DNA of 64,000 nt from Chamaesiphon minutus PCC 6605 (lineage in GTDB: Bacteria; Cyanobacteriota; Cyanobacteriia; Cyanobacteriales; Chamaesiphonaceae): contig NC_019697.1 in NCBI RefSeq assembly GCF_000317145.1, positions 3,320,385 to 3,384,384 on the forward strand, in the 5' to 3' direction. Numbering within the stretch: position 1 is the first letter of the stretch; the number at the start of each line of letters is the position of its first letter. Of the stretch, positions 18,652 to 27,089 are shown piece by piece. A program made the translations under genes and the position numbers. The notes beneath the pieces are model-generated. The model had not been told where the DNA came from. It saw only the letters and a list, made by a program, of their open reading frames with translations, and ran no database searches.

Positions 18652-19218
18652 CTAGCAGCCTGTCGGAGAAACACATTTAATCCCCATTAATCGATGCAAA
18701 CGTCTGAAATTGTAGGCGAGGCAGACAAGATTCCATTCTCCGGCTGCTTTGGTCAAGCCTCTTAAAGAGAACTGGCGAAACCCTATTGTTTCTTTGATAA
18801 TACCAATAATCGGTTCGACGGTACACTTTCGTAACCGATAAAATGCTCTTCCTTCATCGGTTTGCAGCTTGTATGCCATCTGTGCTTTCAGTGTTGCCGC
18901 TGCCACTGGTGGATCTGGTTGTTGTGACAATATAGTTTGCCAATAATCCTGATGAGAATGCCGCCCGGTAGCTATGTATGGCTCAATTTGACGTGTCTCC
19001 AAACCCTCAATATTAGTCACGCTGAAGTAGCCAGTATCTAATGCTGCTCGCTTGGGCTTGCCGACTCTACGATCGATCGCATCGACAGTTGGTAGTGCAT
19101 CAAGTTGGTCATTAGGATGATTGGATAGAGTGTTGGAAATAATTAATAAAGCTTGATGCTCGATCGCAATCTGACCATTATAATGCTGGTCAAAGCCTTT
19201 GTTACCACTATTTTTCAT
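18652..19218 (-). CDS. Transposase ORF B, IS copy 2
   Basis: The 188-residue C-terminal half of the IS1182-like transposase. The last codons run through the terminal inverted repeat, and the TAG stop is in the CTAG target duplication at 18652-18655. Its ATG overlaps the stop of ORF A (ATGA), but in-frame sequence upstream of the ATG reads QYNFTDPQSRIM, which is the segment that normally precedes MKNSGNKGF in this family. A -1 slip at 19269-19280 would give a single protein of about 460 residues, the usual length. Confidence 0.87.
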   Translation of the reverse strand: MKNSGNKGFDQHYNGQIAIEHQALLIISNTLSNHPNDQLDALPTVDAIDRRVGKPKRAALDTGYFSVTNIEGLETRQIEPYIATGRHSHQDYWQTILSQQPDPPVAAATLKAQMAYKLQTDEGRAFYRLRKCTVEPIIGIIKETIGFRQFSLRGLTKAAGEWNLVCLAYNFRRLHRLMGIKCVSPTGC

Positions 19219-20092
19219 GATCCGTGATTGAGGATCGGTGAAATTGTATTGCGCTCGATCGGTGATGGCAAAAAAGGGGGTGATGGAACCCTTCCGCTCG
19301 GCTTTTTCCCTGTTTTTTCAATATATGCTGCTCGTTCTGCCATTTTTTCAACGTATTTAGACTGGTCTAATTCGTATTGCTCTTGCGCTCGATTATGTAA
19401 TTCTTGTTTTGCCTTCTCAAGATGAGCTAATCGCTCCTTCCTCCGCGCAATTTCGGCAACAACATCGACTTCTTTGTCTATCTTAATTCCATCTGCTTTT
19501 TGACCCAATTTTATCAATTTTTCCACTTCCGTTCGTAATTGCATCTGAATTTCTTCTAAACGTTTGTGGCTCACTGCCTTACTTTTGGACGCATCTGCGT
19601 GAATCTTTGTCCCATCAACACTAATGTCTTCAACTTTCAATACATTAGCTGCAACTGCCATTTCCAATATTTGTACAAATAGTTCTTTAATCTGTTCTAG
19701 AAATCTACTCCTAAAGTTGGCAATCGTATCATGGTCTGGATGTAAGTTACCAGCTATAAATCGAACTGGCATTGATTCGTAGCTCGCTTTTTCCAATCCT
19801 CGCGAACTAAAGATTCCAGTCGCGTAACCGTATACAAGCATTCCTAACAAAATTTCTGGTGCAATTGGTGTTCCACCCTTGGCTCCATATGCACTATAAA
19901 TACTACTGAGGTCGAGTTGAGCGATCGTTTGCACTACAAATCGGGCAAGATGGTCTGGTGGCAAGCATTCTTCGATACTCACTGTTTGTTTTAGCATTGC
20001 CTCGTAATCTACCGTTTTGAATTTCCGCACCAATCGTTTTACCCTTAGTAGTCTCCCGATCCTAACCGAAAAATCTTATCTCCGACAGGCTG
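18656..20092 (-). mobile_element. IS1182/IS5-like element, copy 2 (intact)
   Basis: 1437 bp with 14-bp perfect inverted repeats (18656-18669 and 20079-20092) and CTAG duplications at 18652-18655 and 20093-20096. It is inserted between the GFA gene and the pentapeptide gene. No lesion is seen other than the ORF A/ORF B frame change shared with copy 1, which looks programmed. It provides the reference for the nested insertion in copy 1. Confidence 0.93.
19215..20033 (-). CDS. Transposase ORF A, IS copy 2
   Basis: A 272-residue N-terminal part of an IS1182-like transposase. It contains the DUF772-type region (GGTPIAPEILLGMLVYGYATGIFSSR), FRSRFLEQIKELFVQIL, the catalytic Asp in VEDISVDGTKIHADASKSK and a long charged coiled-coil segment. 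The start is TTG 20033 or GTG 20030. The frame passes through the heptamer T TTT TTG inside CCCCCTTTTTTG (complement of 19269-19280) and then ends at 19215 in unrelated sequence, while the conserved continuation is in the -1 frame. Confidence 0.87.
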   Translation of the reverse strand: MVRKFKTVDYEAMLKQTVSIEECLPPDHLARFVVQTIAQLDLSSIYSAYGAKGGTPIAPEILLGMLVYGYATGIFSSRGLEKASYESMPVRFIAGNLHPDHDTIANFRSRFLEQIKELFVQILEMAVAANVLKVEDISVDGTKIHADASKSKAVSHKRLEEIQMQLRTEVEKLIKLGQKADGIKIDKEVDVVAEIARRKERLAHLEKAKQELHNRAQEQYELDQSKYVEKMAERAAYIEKTGKKPSGRVPSPPFLPSPIERNTISPILNHGS

Positions 20093-20406
20093 CTAGAGCC
20101 GCACAGTTATCGATCGTGGCAGCCTCCAATACTGGTACCGATCGAAAAGATGCTCTATGCCTGACTTCCGGGCGCGTTAGCTCGATCGACAGCGATCGAT
20201 ACTTTTGCAAACATTACCGCTCCCAATCTAGATCGTAACCCAGACGAGGGCTGAAAAGTATAAGATAGTACTCACAAACTCTATCAAATCTCTTCTGTCT
20301 TGTGTTGCCGATCGGTTCGCTGTCTTGACAAGGGGATCTACCTACTGAGAACGTAGCCATCAAACCTTTCAAATATCCTCTAAGCAAATAGATCGGGAGT
20401 GAGAAA
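20093..20406. other. Interval between IS copy 2 and pentapeptide gene
   Basis: About 310 bp with no supported gene. It contains several CGATCG sites and presumably the promoter of the pentapeptide gene; no clear promoter or terminator is visible. Confidence 0.4.
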
Positions 20407-21220
20407 ATGGAACAGGTATTTATAGAAAAAAAAACTTTTGACAAAATAGATTTTACTCAAAACCCGCTACTCAAAGGTGAATATGAATACTGCACCTTTC
20501 TCAATTGTAATTTGGCATACGCCGATCTTTCCGATCTTAAATTTTTGGAATGTGAGTTTACAGGTTGCAATCTCAGCTTAGTGAAGCTTACTCAAACGGC
20601 ATTAAAAGGTATTAGATTCAAGGACTGTAAAATGTTGGGGCTGGATTTTGGTGACTGCACTGAATTTGGATTTGCAGTGAAATTTGATAGTTGCATCTTA
20701 GATAATTCATCATTCTACGATCCAACTTCTCCGGTTAAGAAGCGATTCAAACTCAAGCAAACGGTATTTAAGAACTCTCAACTTTATGAAGTAGATTTTA
20801 CGGAGTGCGATCTTAGCTCTGCTACATCTGTGACAAGTTAAGGTTTTCGATCGAATGTCAACACCCATATATAGCGTGGCTGTTGGTTCGGTCTCACTAT
20901 ATATCAAAAAACTCGATTGATAGTGCTAATGTATTCGATCTCTGAATATCTGATGTAACGGTCGATCGAAGGATCGCCAAACGTGCTTGACAATTGCGAT
21001 CGCGCCTTAACTTGTCACGAATGGCTCTGCTATTTTTGAAAACTGCGATCTGACAGATGCGATATTTCAGTACACGATTTTAGAAAAAGCAGACTTTCGG
21101 ACTGCATACAACTACTCAATCGACCCAGAACTCAACCGCATCAAGAAAGCTAAGTTTTCTCGATCGGGGATAGCAGGACTTTTAGACAAGTACGATATTG
21201 ACATAGATCTGACAAATTAA
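20407..21220 (+). pseudogene. Pentapeptide repeat protein disrupted by a MITE
   Basis: The 5' part (20407-20824) encodes pentapeptide repeats of the Qnr/McbG-like sort (CTFLNCNLAYADLSDLKFLE and similar). A 199-bp insert at 20825-21023 adds a stop at 20839-20841. Removing the insert and one copy of the flanking 9-bp repeat GCTCTGCTA joins CDLSSA to IFENCDLTDAIF exactly in frame, and the gene continues to TAA at 21218-21220 (IDPELNRIKKAKFSRSGIAGLLDKYDI is the typical end of this family). The intact protein would be 201 residues, a right-handed quadrilateral beta-helix. The truncated 144-residue product lacks the last coils. Confidence 0.9.
20825..21023. mobile_element. 199-bp MITE, 19-bp terminal inverted repeats, 9-bp target duplication
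   Basis: The left end CATCTGTGACAAGTTAAGG and the complement of the right end match at 17 of 19 positions; the inner 14 bases (GTGACAAGTTAAGG, 20830-20843; complement 21005-21018) are perfect. GCTCTGCTA flanks it at 20816-20824 and 21024-21032. No coding potential. A 9-bp duplication suggests mobilisation by a transposase of a family making 9-bp duplications (IS4/IS10-like or IS903-like); no such parent element is in this window. Confidence 0.9.
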
Positions 21221-21447
21221 GATAATTTCAAGACTTGAAGCTTTAAACGCTAATAAATTAATCGATAAACGGACAAGAATGAAATCAGCCGATAGAAGTA
21301 TGAATATCGATCGAGATCGAAGAATAATTAGTTTTTGTTTAGAAAGCAATGTTTGAGATCCAGCTTAATTGTCAATGCAATCTCGATCGCACTCACTAAG
21401 TTTTCATCATACTGAGATTTAGATCGATCGTTCTGATCTCTACCCTG

Positions 21448-23010
21448 TTAATTACCGCGCATTTTAGGATTTTGTAAAAACGGATCTGCATCCTTCAGTA
21501 TATTGGAACCCCAGTTTTTATCGCGTAAATAACTGAGTTCGTTGAATTTCTTATCGGTGCGGAGTGCGGCTGCTGCGTATTGGAGAGCCTCTTCCTGCTT
21601 ACCTTGGGCGAATAAGGCAATCGCTAAACCTAACTGACTATCGGGCATGACATTAGGTAGGTTCAGAGCTTTGCGCCATGAGGCAATTGCCTCAGTTTTT
21701 TTGCCTAGTTCGTATTGAGCGAAAGCCTTTTGGCTGTAGATCTTGCTCAGCAGGGGATGATTCATGGAAATGGCGAGATTGTAGTCAGAAATTGCACTTT
21801 GATAATCGCCAAGTTCGTACTTTACCCAGCCCCGACTACTATAGGCGGCGAGTAATGTCGGATTGACCGCGATCGCTCTTGTATAATCGTCGATCGAGCC
21901 TTGTTTGTCTTGCAACTTATATTTAACATTCGCCCGATTGTAGAATACCGCAGCACGTTTGGGATCGATCGCGATCGAACTATTGTAGTCTGTTAATGCT
22001 TGTTGCCAATTGCCCAATTTATAGCGAACATTCCCCCGATTGTAGTAAGATTCAGCCCGTTTGGGGTTCATCGTAATATCGCGAGTGTAATCGTCGATTG
22101 CGCCTTGACGATCGCCCAATTCTGCTTTAGCATTACCGCGAATGTAGAATAACCGATCTTTGTTCGGATCGATCGCAATCGCCTGATTCATATCAGCTAA
22201 GATGCCTTGATAATCGCCCTTACTCTCTCTCTCGATCGCACTAGCAATCAGATCGTCCACTGGTTTTAGCGTGGCTGTTACCGCCACTGGCTGGGCAGGC
22301 AGATATTCTTTCATGCCCATCAGTGTCGCCATCTTCGTAAAAGTATTGATGGTAATGCCCAAATTAAATCCAGTTTTAATCCGAATTTCGGGGTTATCGG
22401 TTTGCTTGAGCTTGGTATCGATATCACCTTGTCCGTGGATGGCAATTATTTCGCCGTTCTCATTCCAGACGGGGCCGCCACTATGGCCGGGAAGTGTGGG
22501 ATTATCATATACGAGCGAATAGCCTTTTTTCTGCAATTTATTACCGTTGCCAACCACCTTACCTTGAACGAAGGTGAAAATAGGTTCGGAGATGGCACTC
22601 GTCAATGGAAAACCAGAAATATAAATATTTTCCCCACTTTCGACTCGATCGGAATTGTCTGTTGCTTTTGCTACTCGATAACTTTTGGTACTATCAAATT
22701 TGGCAATTGCTAAATCAACATTGTTGATGAATGGTTTTACCTGAGTCACACCATATTCGTTATCGTCGGTAGTGACAATTTGACAACCACTATTGCGCAT
22801 GGCATGAGCCGCAGTGAGAATGGTGTAACTATTAACACTTTTGTGAATAATTACACCGGAAGCGTTAGAGCAGCCCTTTATTCTGACGGTAGACTGCTTG
22901 GCAAGGCGTTGAATTTCAACTGGGGACAGGGCGGCAGCAGGCAATACATAGCCCAGCACCAAGACAGCACCCAAGATTGTCGCAAGTGGTGGTAATAAGT
23001 AATTATTCAT
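21448..23010 (-). CDS. Exported trypsin-like protease with C-terminal TPRs
   Basis: A 520-residue protein. Residues 1-28 are a signal peptide (VLPAAALS at its end). A chymotrypsin-fold protease domain follows with His69 (TILTAAHAM), Asp99 (NNVDLAIAKF) and Ser177 (LPGHSGGPV). From about residue 255 to 500 there are six to seven TPRs (for example NRGNVRYKLGNWQQALTDYN). This protease-TPR architecture is common in cyanobacteria; the TPRs likely recruit substrates or partners in the periplasm. It appears monocistronic. Confidence 0.88.
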   Translation of the reverse strand: MNNYLLPPLATILGAVLVLGYVLPAAALSPVEIQRLAKQSTVRIKGCSNASGVIIHKSVNSYTILTAAHAMRNSGCQIVTTDDNEYGVTQVKPFINNVDLAIAKFDSTKSYRVAKATDNSDRVESGENIYISGFPLTSAISEPIFTFVQGKVVGNGNKLQKKGYSLVYDNPTLPGHSGGPVWNENGEIIAIHGQGDIDTKLKQTDNPEIRIKTGFNLGITINTFTKMATLMGMKEYLPAQPVAVTATLKPVDDLIASAIERESKGDYQGILADMNQAIAIDPNKDRLFYIRGNAKAELGDRQGAIDDYTRDITMNPKRAESYYNRGNVRYKLGNWQQALTDYNSSIAIDPKRAAVFYNRANVKYKLQDKQGSIDDYTRAIAVNPTLLAAYSSRGWVKYELGDYQSAISDYNLAISMNHPLLSKIYSQKAFAQYELGKKTEAIASWRKALNLPNVMPDSQLGLAIALFAQGKQEEALQYAAAALRTDKKFNELSYLRDKNWGSNILKDADPFLQNPKMRGN

Positions 23011-23201
23011 ATTTAGGAGCCGCCGATCGAGCGCGTTCCTTCGATCGAACTAACATTACACAAAAGTTGTAATAGTATTATCCGATCGAAAATAGATATA
23101 TAGCAATCTTATTCGATTTTCTCGCAGTAGCGTTAAACTGATTCCTTCAACTCCAAATTTTACACTCCGAAGTCCCAACTCGCTCTTGAGTATGCAGCAG
23201 A

Positions 23202-23540
23202 TCAACTTGCATAAGTCATTTTTGCGGCAATTTCGTCCAACCAATCATTTTGGCTGACAGCCAGAGCAATTGCTAGACCTGCGGCACCAGTAGCTACAAA
23301 GCCTTTTTCCGTGAATTTATAGTTGATATGATTGGCGATCGACCAGATAAAAACTGAAATTCCAAATACAATCAATCCGGTAATTACAACTGATAGTGAA
23401 AGAATTTGGCTGTCTGCTTGACTGGCATCTGCTACCCAGATCTTAGACCAATGGGAAGCAATTCTCCAGACAAATACTCTGCTAACACAGCACATATATG
23501 CGCCAATAAAATAAGCAATGATTCCAGGTATTAACTCCAT
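23202..23540 (-). CDS. Small membrane protein, three predicted TM segments
   Basis: 112 residues with hydrophobic stretches at about 3-20, 47-70 and 83-98 (ILSLSVVITGLIVFGISVFI is the clearest). No family recognised. It is followed on the same strand by the protease-TPR gene at a distance of about 190 nt and preceded by another short gene. Confidence 0.5.
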   Translation of the reverse strand: MELIPGIIAYFIGAYMCCVSRVFVWRIASHWSKIWVADASQADSQILSLSVVITGLIVFGISVFIWSIANHINYKFTEKGFVATGAAGLAIALAVSQNDWLDEIAAKMTYAS

Positions 23541-23614
23541 AGGTTCTCAGAGATCGATTGTAATAGGGAATAAGCATCTTTGCTTATTAGTTACTATTCC
23601 CTATTTTGCATAGA

Positions 23615-23896
23615 CTATCGCCATCGATCGCGCTCTAGATCGTAGATAGCTTTCTCCCAATGCCAATCCGCAGGCTTATCGGGATTTCTGAGTCGAGATT
23701 GCTGAATCAGGCGAGCTGCGGTATTTTGATTGCCACCTAATAACTTTAATAATTTCCGTTCTAATTGTGGGTGTTGTGGGCGAAGTTGTCTGCTAAAAGA
23801 TTTGCCACGCTTGCCAATTGGCAATTGATGGCGTTGTTGCCAAGCAAAAAACAATAGACACAGCCCCAAACAAATGGCGATCGCAGCTCCACTCAT
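23615..23896 (-). CDS. Small membrane-anchored basic protein
   Basis: 93 residues: an N-terminal membrane segment (SGAAIAICLGLCLLFFAW) followed by a basic, helical tail ending DWHWEKAIYDLERDRWR. The tail pattern, with LLGGNQNTAARLI and Asp-Trp-rich end, looks like a conserved cyanobacterial family of unknown function. The topology is likely tail in the cytoplasm. ATG 23896 is the natural start. Confidence 0.6.
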   Translation of the reverse strand: MSGAAIAICLGLCLLFFAWQQRHQLPIGKRGKSFSRQLRPQHPQLERKLLKLLGGNQNTAARLIQQSRLRNPDKPADWHWEKAIYDLERDRWR

Positions 23897-23969
23897 AAAA
23901 AATTAATAATTTACAACTCGATCTTAAATACTATTGTCACTAATAATGTTACTAAAAGCTGCTACATCT

Positions 23970-24599
23970 TCAATCCGTGTAAATACTTAGATCTCGATCG
24001 ATAGCCTTCAACCACTGGGGATAACCGCTGGAAATTGACGATTTAGAGATAGTTTGTGGATAGCTAACTAGCAACGCTCGCACGATTGGCAAAAACTGTC
24101 GATCGATACTTATGTTATCGCCTAAATATTCACAGGCAATCGTCCACCAGGCTTGCCCGCACAGTTGTAAGGTTGTAAGTTCGATTGCTGCTGCATTCTT
24201 TCTGGGCGTACTAATTGGTATTAACTTAAGAGGATCGCTAAACTCGACGCGATAAAACCGTTGCTGGCGGACTTTATCGACTTGAATCCACCCTTGTTTC
24301 CTCGTTGCTGGCGCATGTGCGGATCGATCGTGACAAATCCATTTCGACCATTGCTCGATGTTACTTTCTCCAAACCTATCTATGTCTATTTTATCAAATT
24401 GCTGCTGGAGATGTTTGACTTCCAAGTTGCCCTGGCGAATTTTGATACCGACTTCAGGAGAGCTAGACTGGAGGTAAAAATCGGTACGCGCATCAGCGTC
24501 TGTACCGTTCGATCCTAATGTATCAAACCAGTTGGCGATCTCTGCTGGTAAATCCCCTCGATAAAACCACCGCAATTCGATCGTCTGAGTACCATTCAT
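23970..24599 (-). CDS. Hypothetical protein, possibly CYTH-like
   Basis: About 209 residues from ATG 24599 (AGGTG lies upstream; a GTG at 24611 is the alternative). It opens IELRWFYRGDLPAEIANWF and has DFYLQSSSPEVGIKIRQGNLEVKHLQ, a pattern of alternating charged beta strands reminiscent of CYTH/triphosphate-tunnel proteins, but the ExExK signature is not clear. Cys and Trp residues near the middle are conserved-looking. The function is not known. It contains normal CGATCG sites, so it belongs to the resident genome, unlike its neighbour. Confidence 0.55.
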   Translation of the reverse strand: MNGTQTIELRWFYRGDLPAEIANWFDTLGSNGTDADARTDFYLQSSSPEVGIKIRQGNLEVKHLQQQFDKIDIDRFGESNIEQWSKWICHDRSAHAPATRKQGWIQVDKVRQQRFYRVEFSDPLKLIPISTPRKNAAAIELTTLQLCGQAWWTIACEYLGDNISIDRQFLPIVRALLVSYPQTISKSSISSGYPQWLKAIDRDLSIYTD

Positions 24600-24619
24600 T
24601 TTAATTAACACCTATTGCC

Positions 24620-24952
24620 ATGAACGAAGATTTGCAAAAGCTACATCTGGAAGCTGGATTGAAAGTCGGTAAAGACAAGACTTGTGGCAATAAAATCGAT
24701 TATGAATCGGAAGATACAGCAGCGATAGTATTTACAACCTTGATGCTGTTAGGTTTCGTGCTTAAAACCAATCTACATACTGAATGCCGTTACGTTGGCA
24801 AAACCATTATTAGTTTTGATGGTAGCCTTGAAACCAGATGTGTTCAGTTCTCAGTTTGGGTTGCTGAGACTGCCAAAATCTACAAATATCTACAAAAGAA
24901 CATCCTAACTACTGCTAAGATAACTGAATGCAGCGTGTACATTAATCATTAA
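24620..24952 (+). CDS. Unknown 110-residue protein ahead of the R-M operon
   Basis: A small soluble protein (MNEDLQKLHLEAGLKVGKDK at its start). No helix-turn-helix, membrane segment or known domain is recognised. It ends 13 nt before the methyltransferase ATG and, like the two R-M genes, has no CGATCG, so it probably arrived with them and may be co-transcribed. By position it could be a controller or accessory protein of the R-M system, but it does not look like a classic C protein. Real coding is likely but not certain. Confidence 0.5.
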   Translation: MNEDLQKLHLEAGLKVGKDKTCGNKIDYESEDTAAIVFTTLMLLGFVLKTNLHTECRYVGKTIISFDGSLETRCVQFSVWVAETAKIYKYLQKNILTTAKITECSVYINH

Positions 24953-24965
24953 AAGTTTCAGTGAC

Positions 24966-26246
24966 ATGAATAGACCTATCGGAATTGACCTGTTTGCAGG
25001 AGCTGGAGGAATGTCCTTAGGTTTCGAGCAAGCTGGCTTTGATGTTGTCGCAGCAGTAGAAATCGATCCAATTCACTGTGCGACGCATGAATATAACTTC
25101 CCGCTGTCTGCTACGATTTGTGCCAGTGTCATCGATCTCACTGGAGATGAAATTCGCAGTCGAGCAAAATTAGACGATAAAGATATTGATGTAGTGTTTG
25201 GTGGCGCACCTTGTCAAGGTTTCTCTTTGATGGGTAAAAGGGTTTTTGAAGACCCGCGCAATCAACTCGTGTTTCATTATGTAAGACTAGTTCGAGAATT
25301 AAATCCAAAATATTGTGTTTTTGAAAATGTTAAAGGTCTTACCCTTGGCAAACACGCACAGTTTCTGGATGAACTGATTACTGCTTTGGGGGATGCTGGC
25401 TATACAGTGTTGACGCCTTACAAAGTGTTGAATGCCGCAGATTATGGTGTTCCACAAGATAGACGACGGCTATTTTTAATAGGTGCTCGAAAGGATATGA
25501 AATTACCTGAGTACCCAAAACCCAACCAAGACAGAGTAACTGTCCTAGAAGCTATCGGTGATTTACCTGATGCAGATCGTTTCGACGATCTATGGGGAAC
25601 AGATACTATCTCGTACCAATGGGAGACAAAGAGCACATATGCCAGGAAATTAAGAGGTTTCGAGCGAGATCCTGATGATTATAGCTATCCGCGAAAGTTT
25701 TCGCCTGAAATGCTCACATGTAGCTTGAGAACTCAACACACGCAATCTTCTCGTAGTCGATTTGAAGCCACATTACCAGGCAAAACTGAATCGATTAGTC
25801 GATTTCGCAAGCTTGAGCCAAATGGCATTTGTAATACCTTACGGGCTGGTACGGATAGTGCTAGAGGGGCGCATACATCGCCGCGTCCGATTCATCCCTG
25901 GTTCCCGCGCGTGATTACCGTGCGGGAGGCGGCGAGATTACATTCTTATCCTGACTGGTTCCGTCTTCACTCTACGAAGTGGCATGGTTGTCGTCAAATT
26001 GGAAATAGCGTTCCACCCCTGTTAGCACGAGCTGTTGCTAGCGAACTCATAAAAGCACAAGAAATTAGTCCTACCCAGCCAAAAAAAGTTCTCAATCCAG
26101 GTGAAGTTCGCTTATTGTCTTTGGACATGAGTAATGCATCAGCGTATTTTAAAGTCCCAAGAGATACAATCGCACAGCGCACACGAAAACTATCTGTAAT
26201 AGAAGAAGCTTTAGAGAAAGAAGTGAAGGAAGAAGTTTATGCCTAA
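24966..26246 (+). CDS. DNA (cytosine-5) methyltransferase of a type II R-M system
   Basis: A 426-residue enzyme that transfers a methyl group from SAM to C5 of cytosine in a specific site. Motif I DLFAGAGG (8-15), motif IV GGAPCQGFS with catalytic Cys83, motif VI ENV (120-122), motif VIII QDRRR and motif X GNSVPP are all present in order. The target recognition domain lies between about 200 and 300. The C-terminus (about 360-426) extends past motif X with a helical region. It overlaps the endonuclease gene by 8 nt. The recognised sequence cannot be predicted by eye. Confidence 0.95.
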   Translation: MNRPIGIDLFAGAGGMSLGFEQAGFDVVAAVEIDPIHCATHEYNFPLSATICASVIDLTGDEIRSRAKLDDKDIDVVFGGAPCQGFSLMGKRVFEDPRNQLVFHYVRLVRELNPKYCVFENVKGLTLGKHAQFLDELITALGDAGYTVLTPYKVLNAADYGVPQDRRRLFLIGARKDMKLPEYPKPNQDRVTVLEAIGDLPDADRFDDLWGTDTISYQWETKSTYARKLRGFERDPDDYSYPRKFSPEMLTCSLRTQHTQSSRSRFEATLPGKTESISRFRKLEPNGICNTLRAGTDSARGAHTSPRPIHPWFPRVITVREAARLHSYPDWFRLHSTKWHGCRQIGNSVPPLLARAVASELIKAQEISPTQPKKVLNPGEVRLLSLDMSNASAYFKVPRDTIAQRTRKLSVIEEALEKEVKEEVYA

Positions 26247-27039
26247 AGCAAAACAGCGAGAGCCTAATCGCTATGAAACGATAATCCTTCGCTTGTTTGA
26301 GAATCATTATACTCAAGGTCTTACTGAATTTGAATTTACTAGAGACGAGATTGAAAGTATCTCTAAAATATTAAATATTAAGTTACCTAAAAATATTGGT
26401 GATGTCATATATACTTTTCGATATCGAAGTAAACTCCCTGAAAAAATTCAGGATACTGCAAATCCAGGACTTGAATGGATTATCCTAGGAGCAGGAAATG
26501 CTTGCTATCGTTTTATTCAGTTCAAATTAAATCCCATAATACCAAGAGATGAGTTAGTAACCATCAAAATCCCAGATTCAACACCAGAAATTATCACGGC
26601 ATATGCATTGAGTGATGAGCAAGCTTTGCTAGCAAAAGTAAGATACAACAGACTTGTTGATGTCTTTTTAGGTATTACAGCATTTTCGCTGCAAAATCAC
26701 CTAAGAACAACGGTAGAAAGTATTGGGCAAATTGAAATTGATGAAATATATGTAGGAATAGATCGATATGGAAGACAGTTTATTGTTCCCGTCCAAGCAA
26801 AAGGAGGCAAGGACAAGCATAGCGTGGTTCAAACATTACAAGATCTAACTTACTGTGCCGAAAAATTTCCCGATCTGATATGCAAAGCAGTTTCAGCACA
26901 ATTCATGAGTGAAGGTCGTATCGCTATGTTTGAACTTTTACGTGAAGGTAATGAAGTTAAAGTAGTTGAAGAAAAACATTATCGACTAGTTCCTTCTTCT
27001 GATATTTATAAAGAGGATCTTCGTAACTATTCACGGTAA
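26239..27039 (+). CDS. Type II restriction endonuclease, PD-(D/E)XK-like
   Basis: A 266-residue protein encoded immediately after, and overlapping, the methyltransferase. The segment from residue 166, EIDEIYVGIDRYGRQFIVPV then QAKGGKDK, fits a PD-(D/E)XK nuclease core with Asp168 and Gln186-Ala-Lys188 as the likely catalytic set. Linkage to a C5 methyltransferase supports the assignment as the cognate endonuclease. The reading frame is intact, so restriction may be active. No CGATCG occurs in either gene. Specificity unknown. Confidence 0.85.
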   Translation: MPKAKQREPNRYETIILRLFENHYTQGLTEFEFTRDEIESISKILNIKLPKNIGDVIYTFRYRSKLPEKIQDTANPGLEWIILGAGNACYRFIQFKLNPIIPRDELVTIKIPDSTPEIITAYALSDEQALLAKVRYNRLVDVFLGITAFSLQNHLRTTVESIGQIEIDEIYVGIDRYGRQFIVPVQAKGGKDKHSVVQTLQDLTYCAEKFPDLICKAVSAQFMSEGRIAMFELLREGNEVKVVEEKHYRLVPSSDIYKEDLRNYSR

Positions 27040-27089
27040 AGTTATCTATACACGTATGATTTTTATATAATTATATGTTTATTTGAATA

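Noticed and set aside
20407-20841. Reading the 144-residue pentapeptide frame as a complete gene
   Set aside because: The stop is inside the MITE; removal of the MITE restores a longer family-typical protein.
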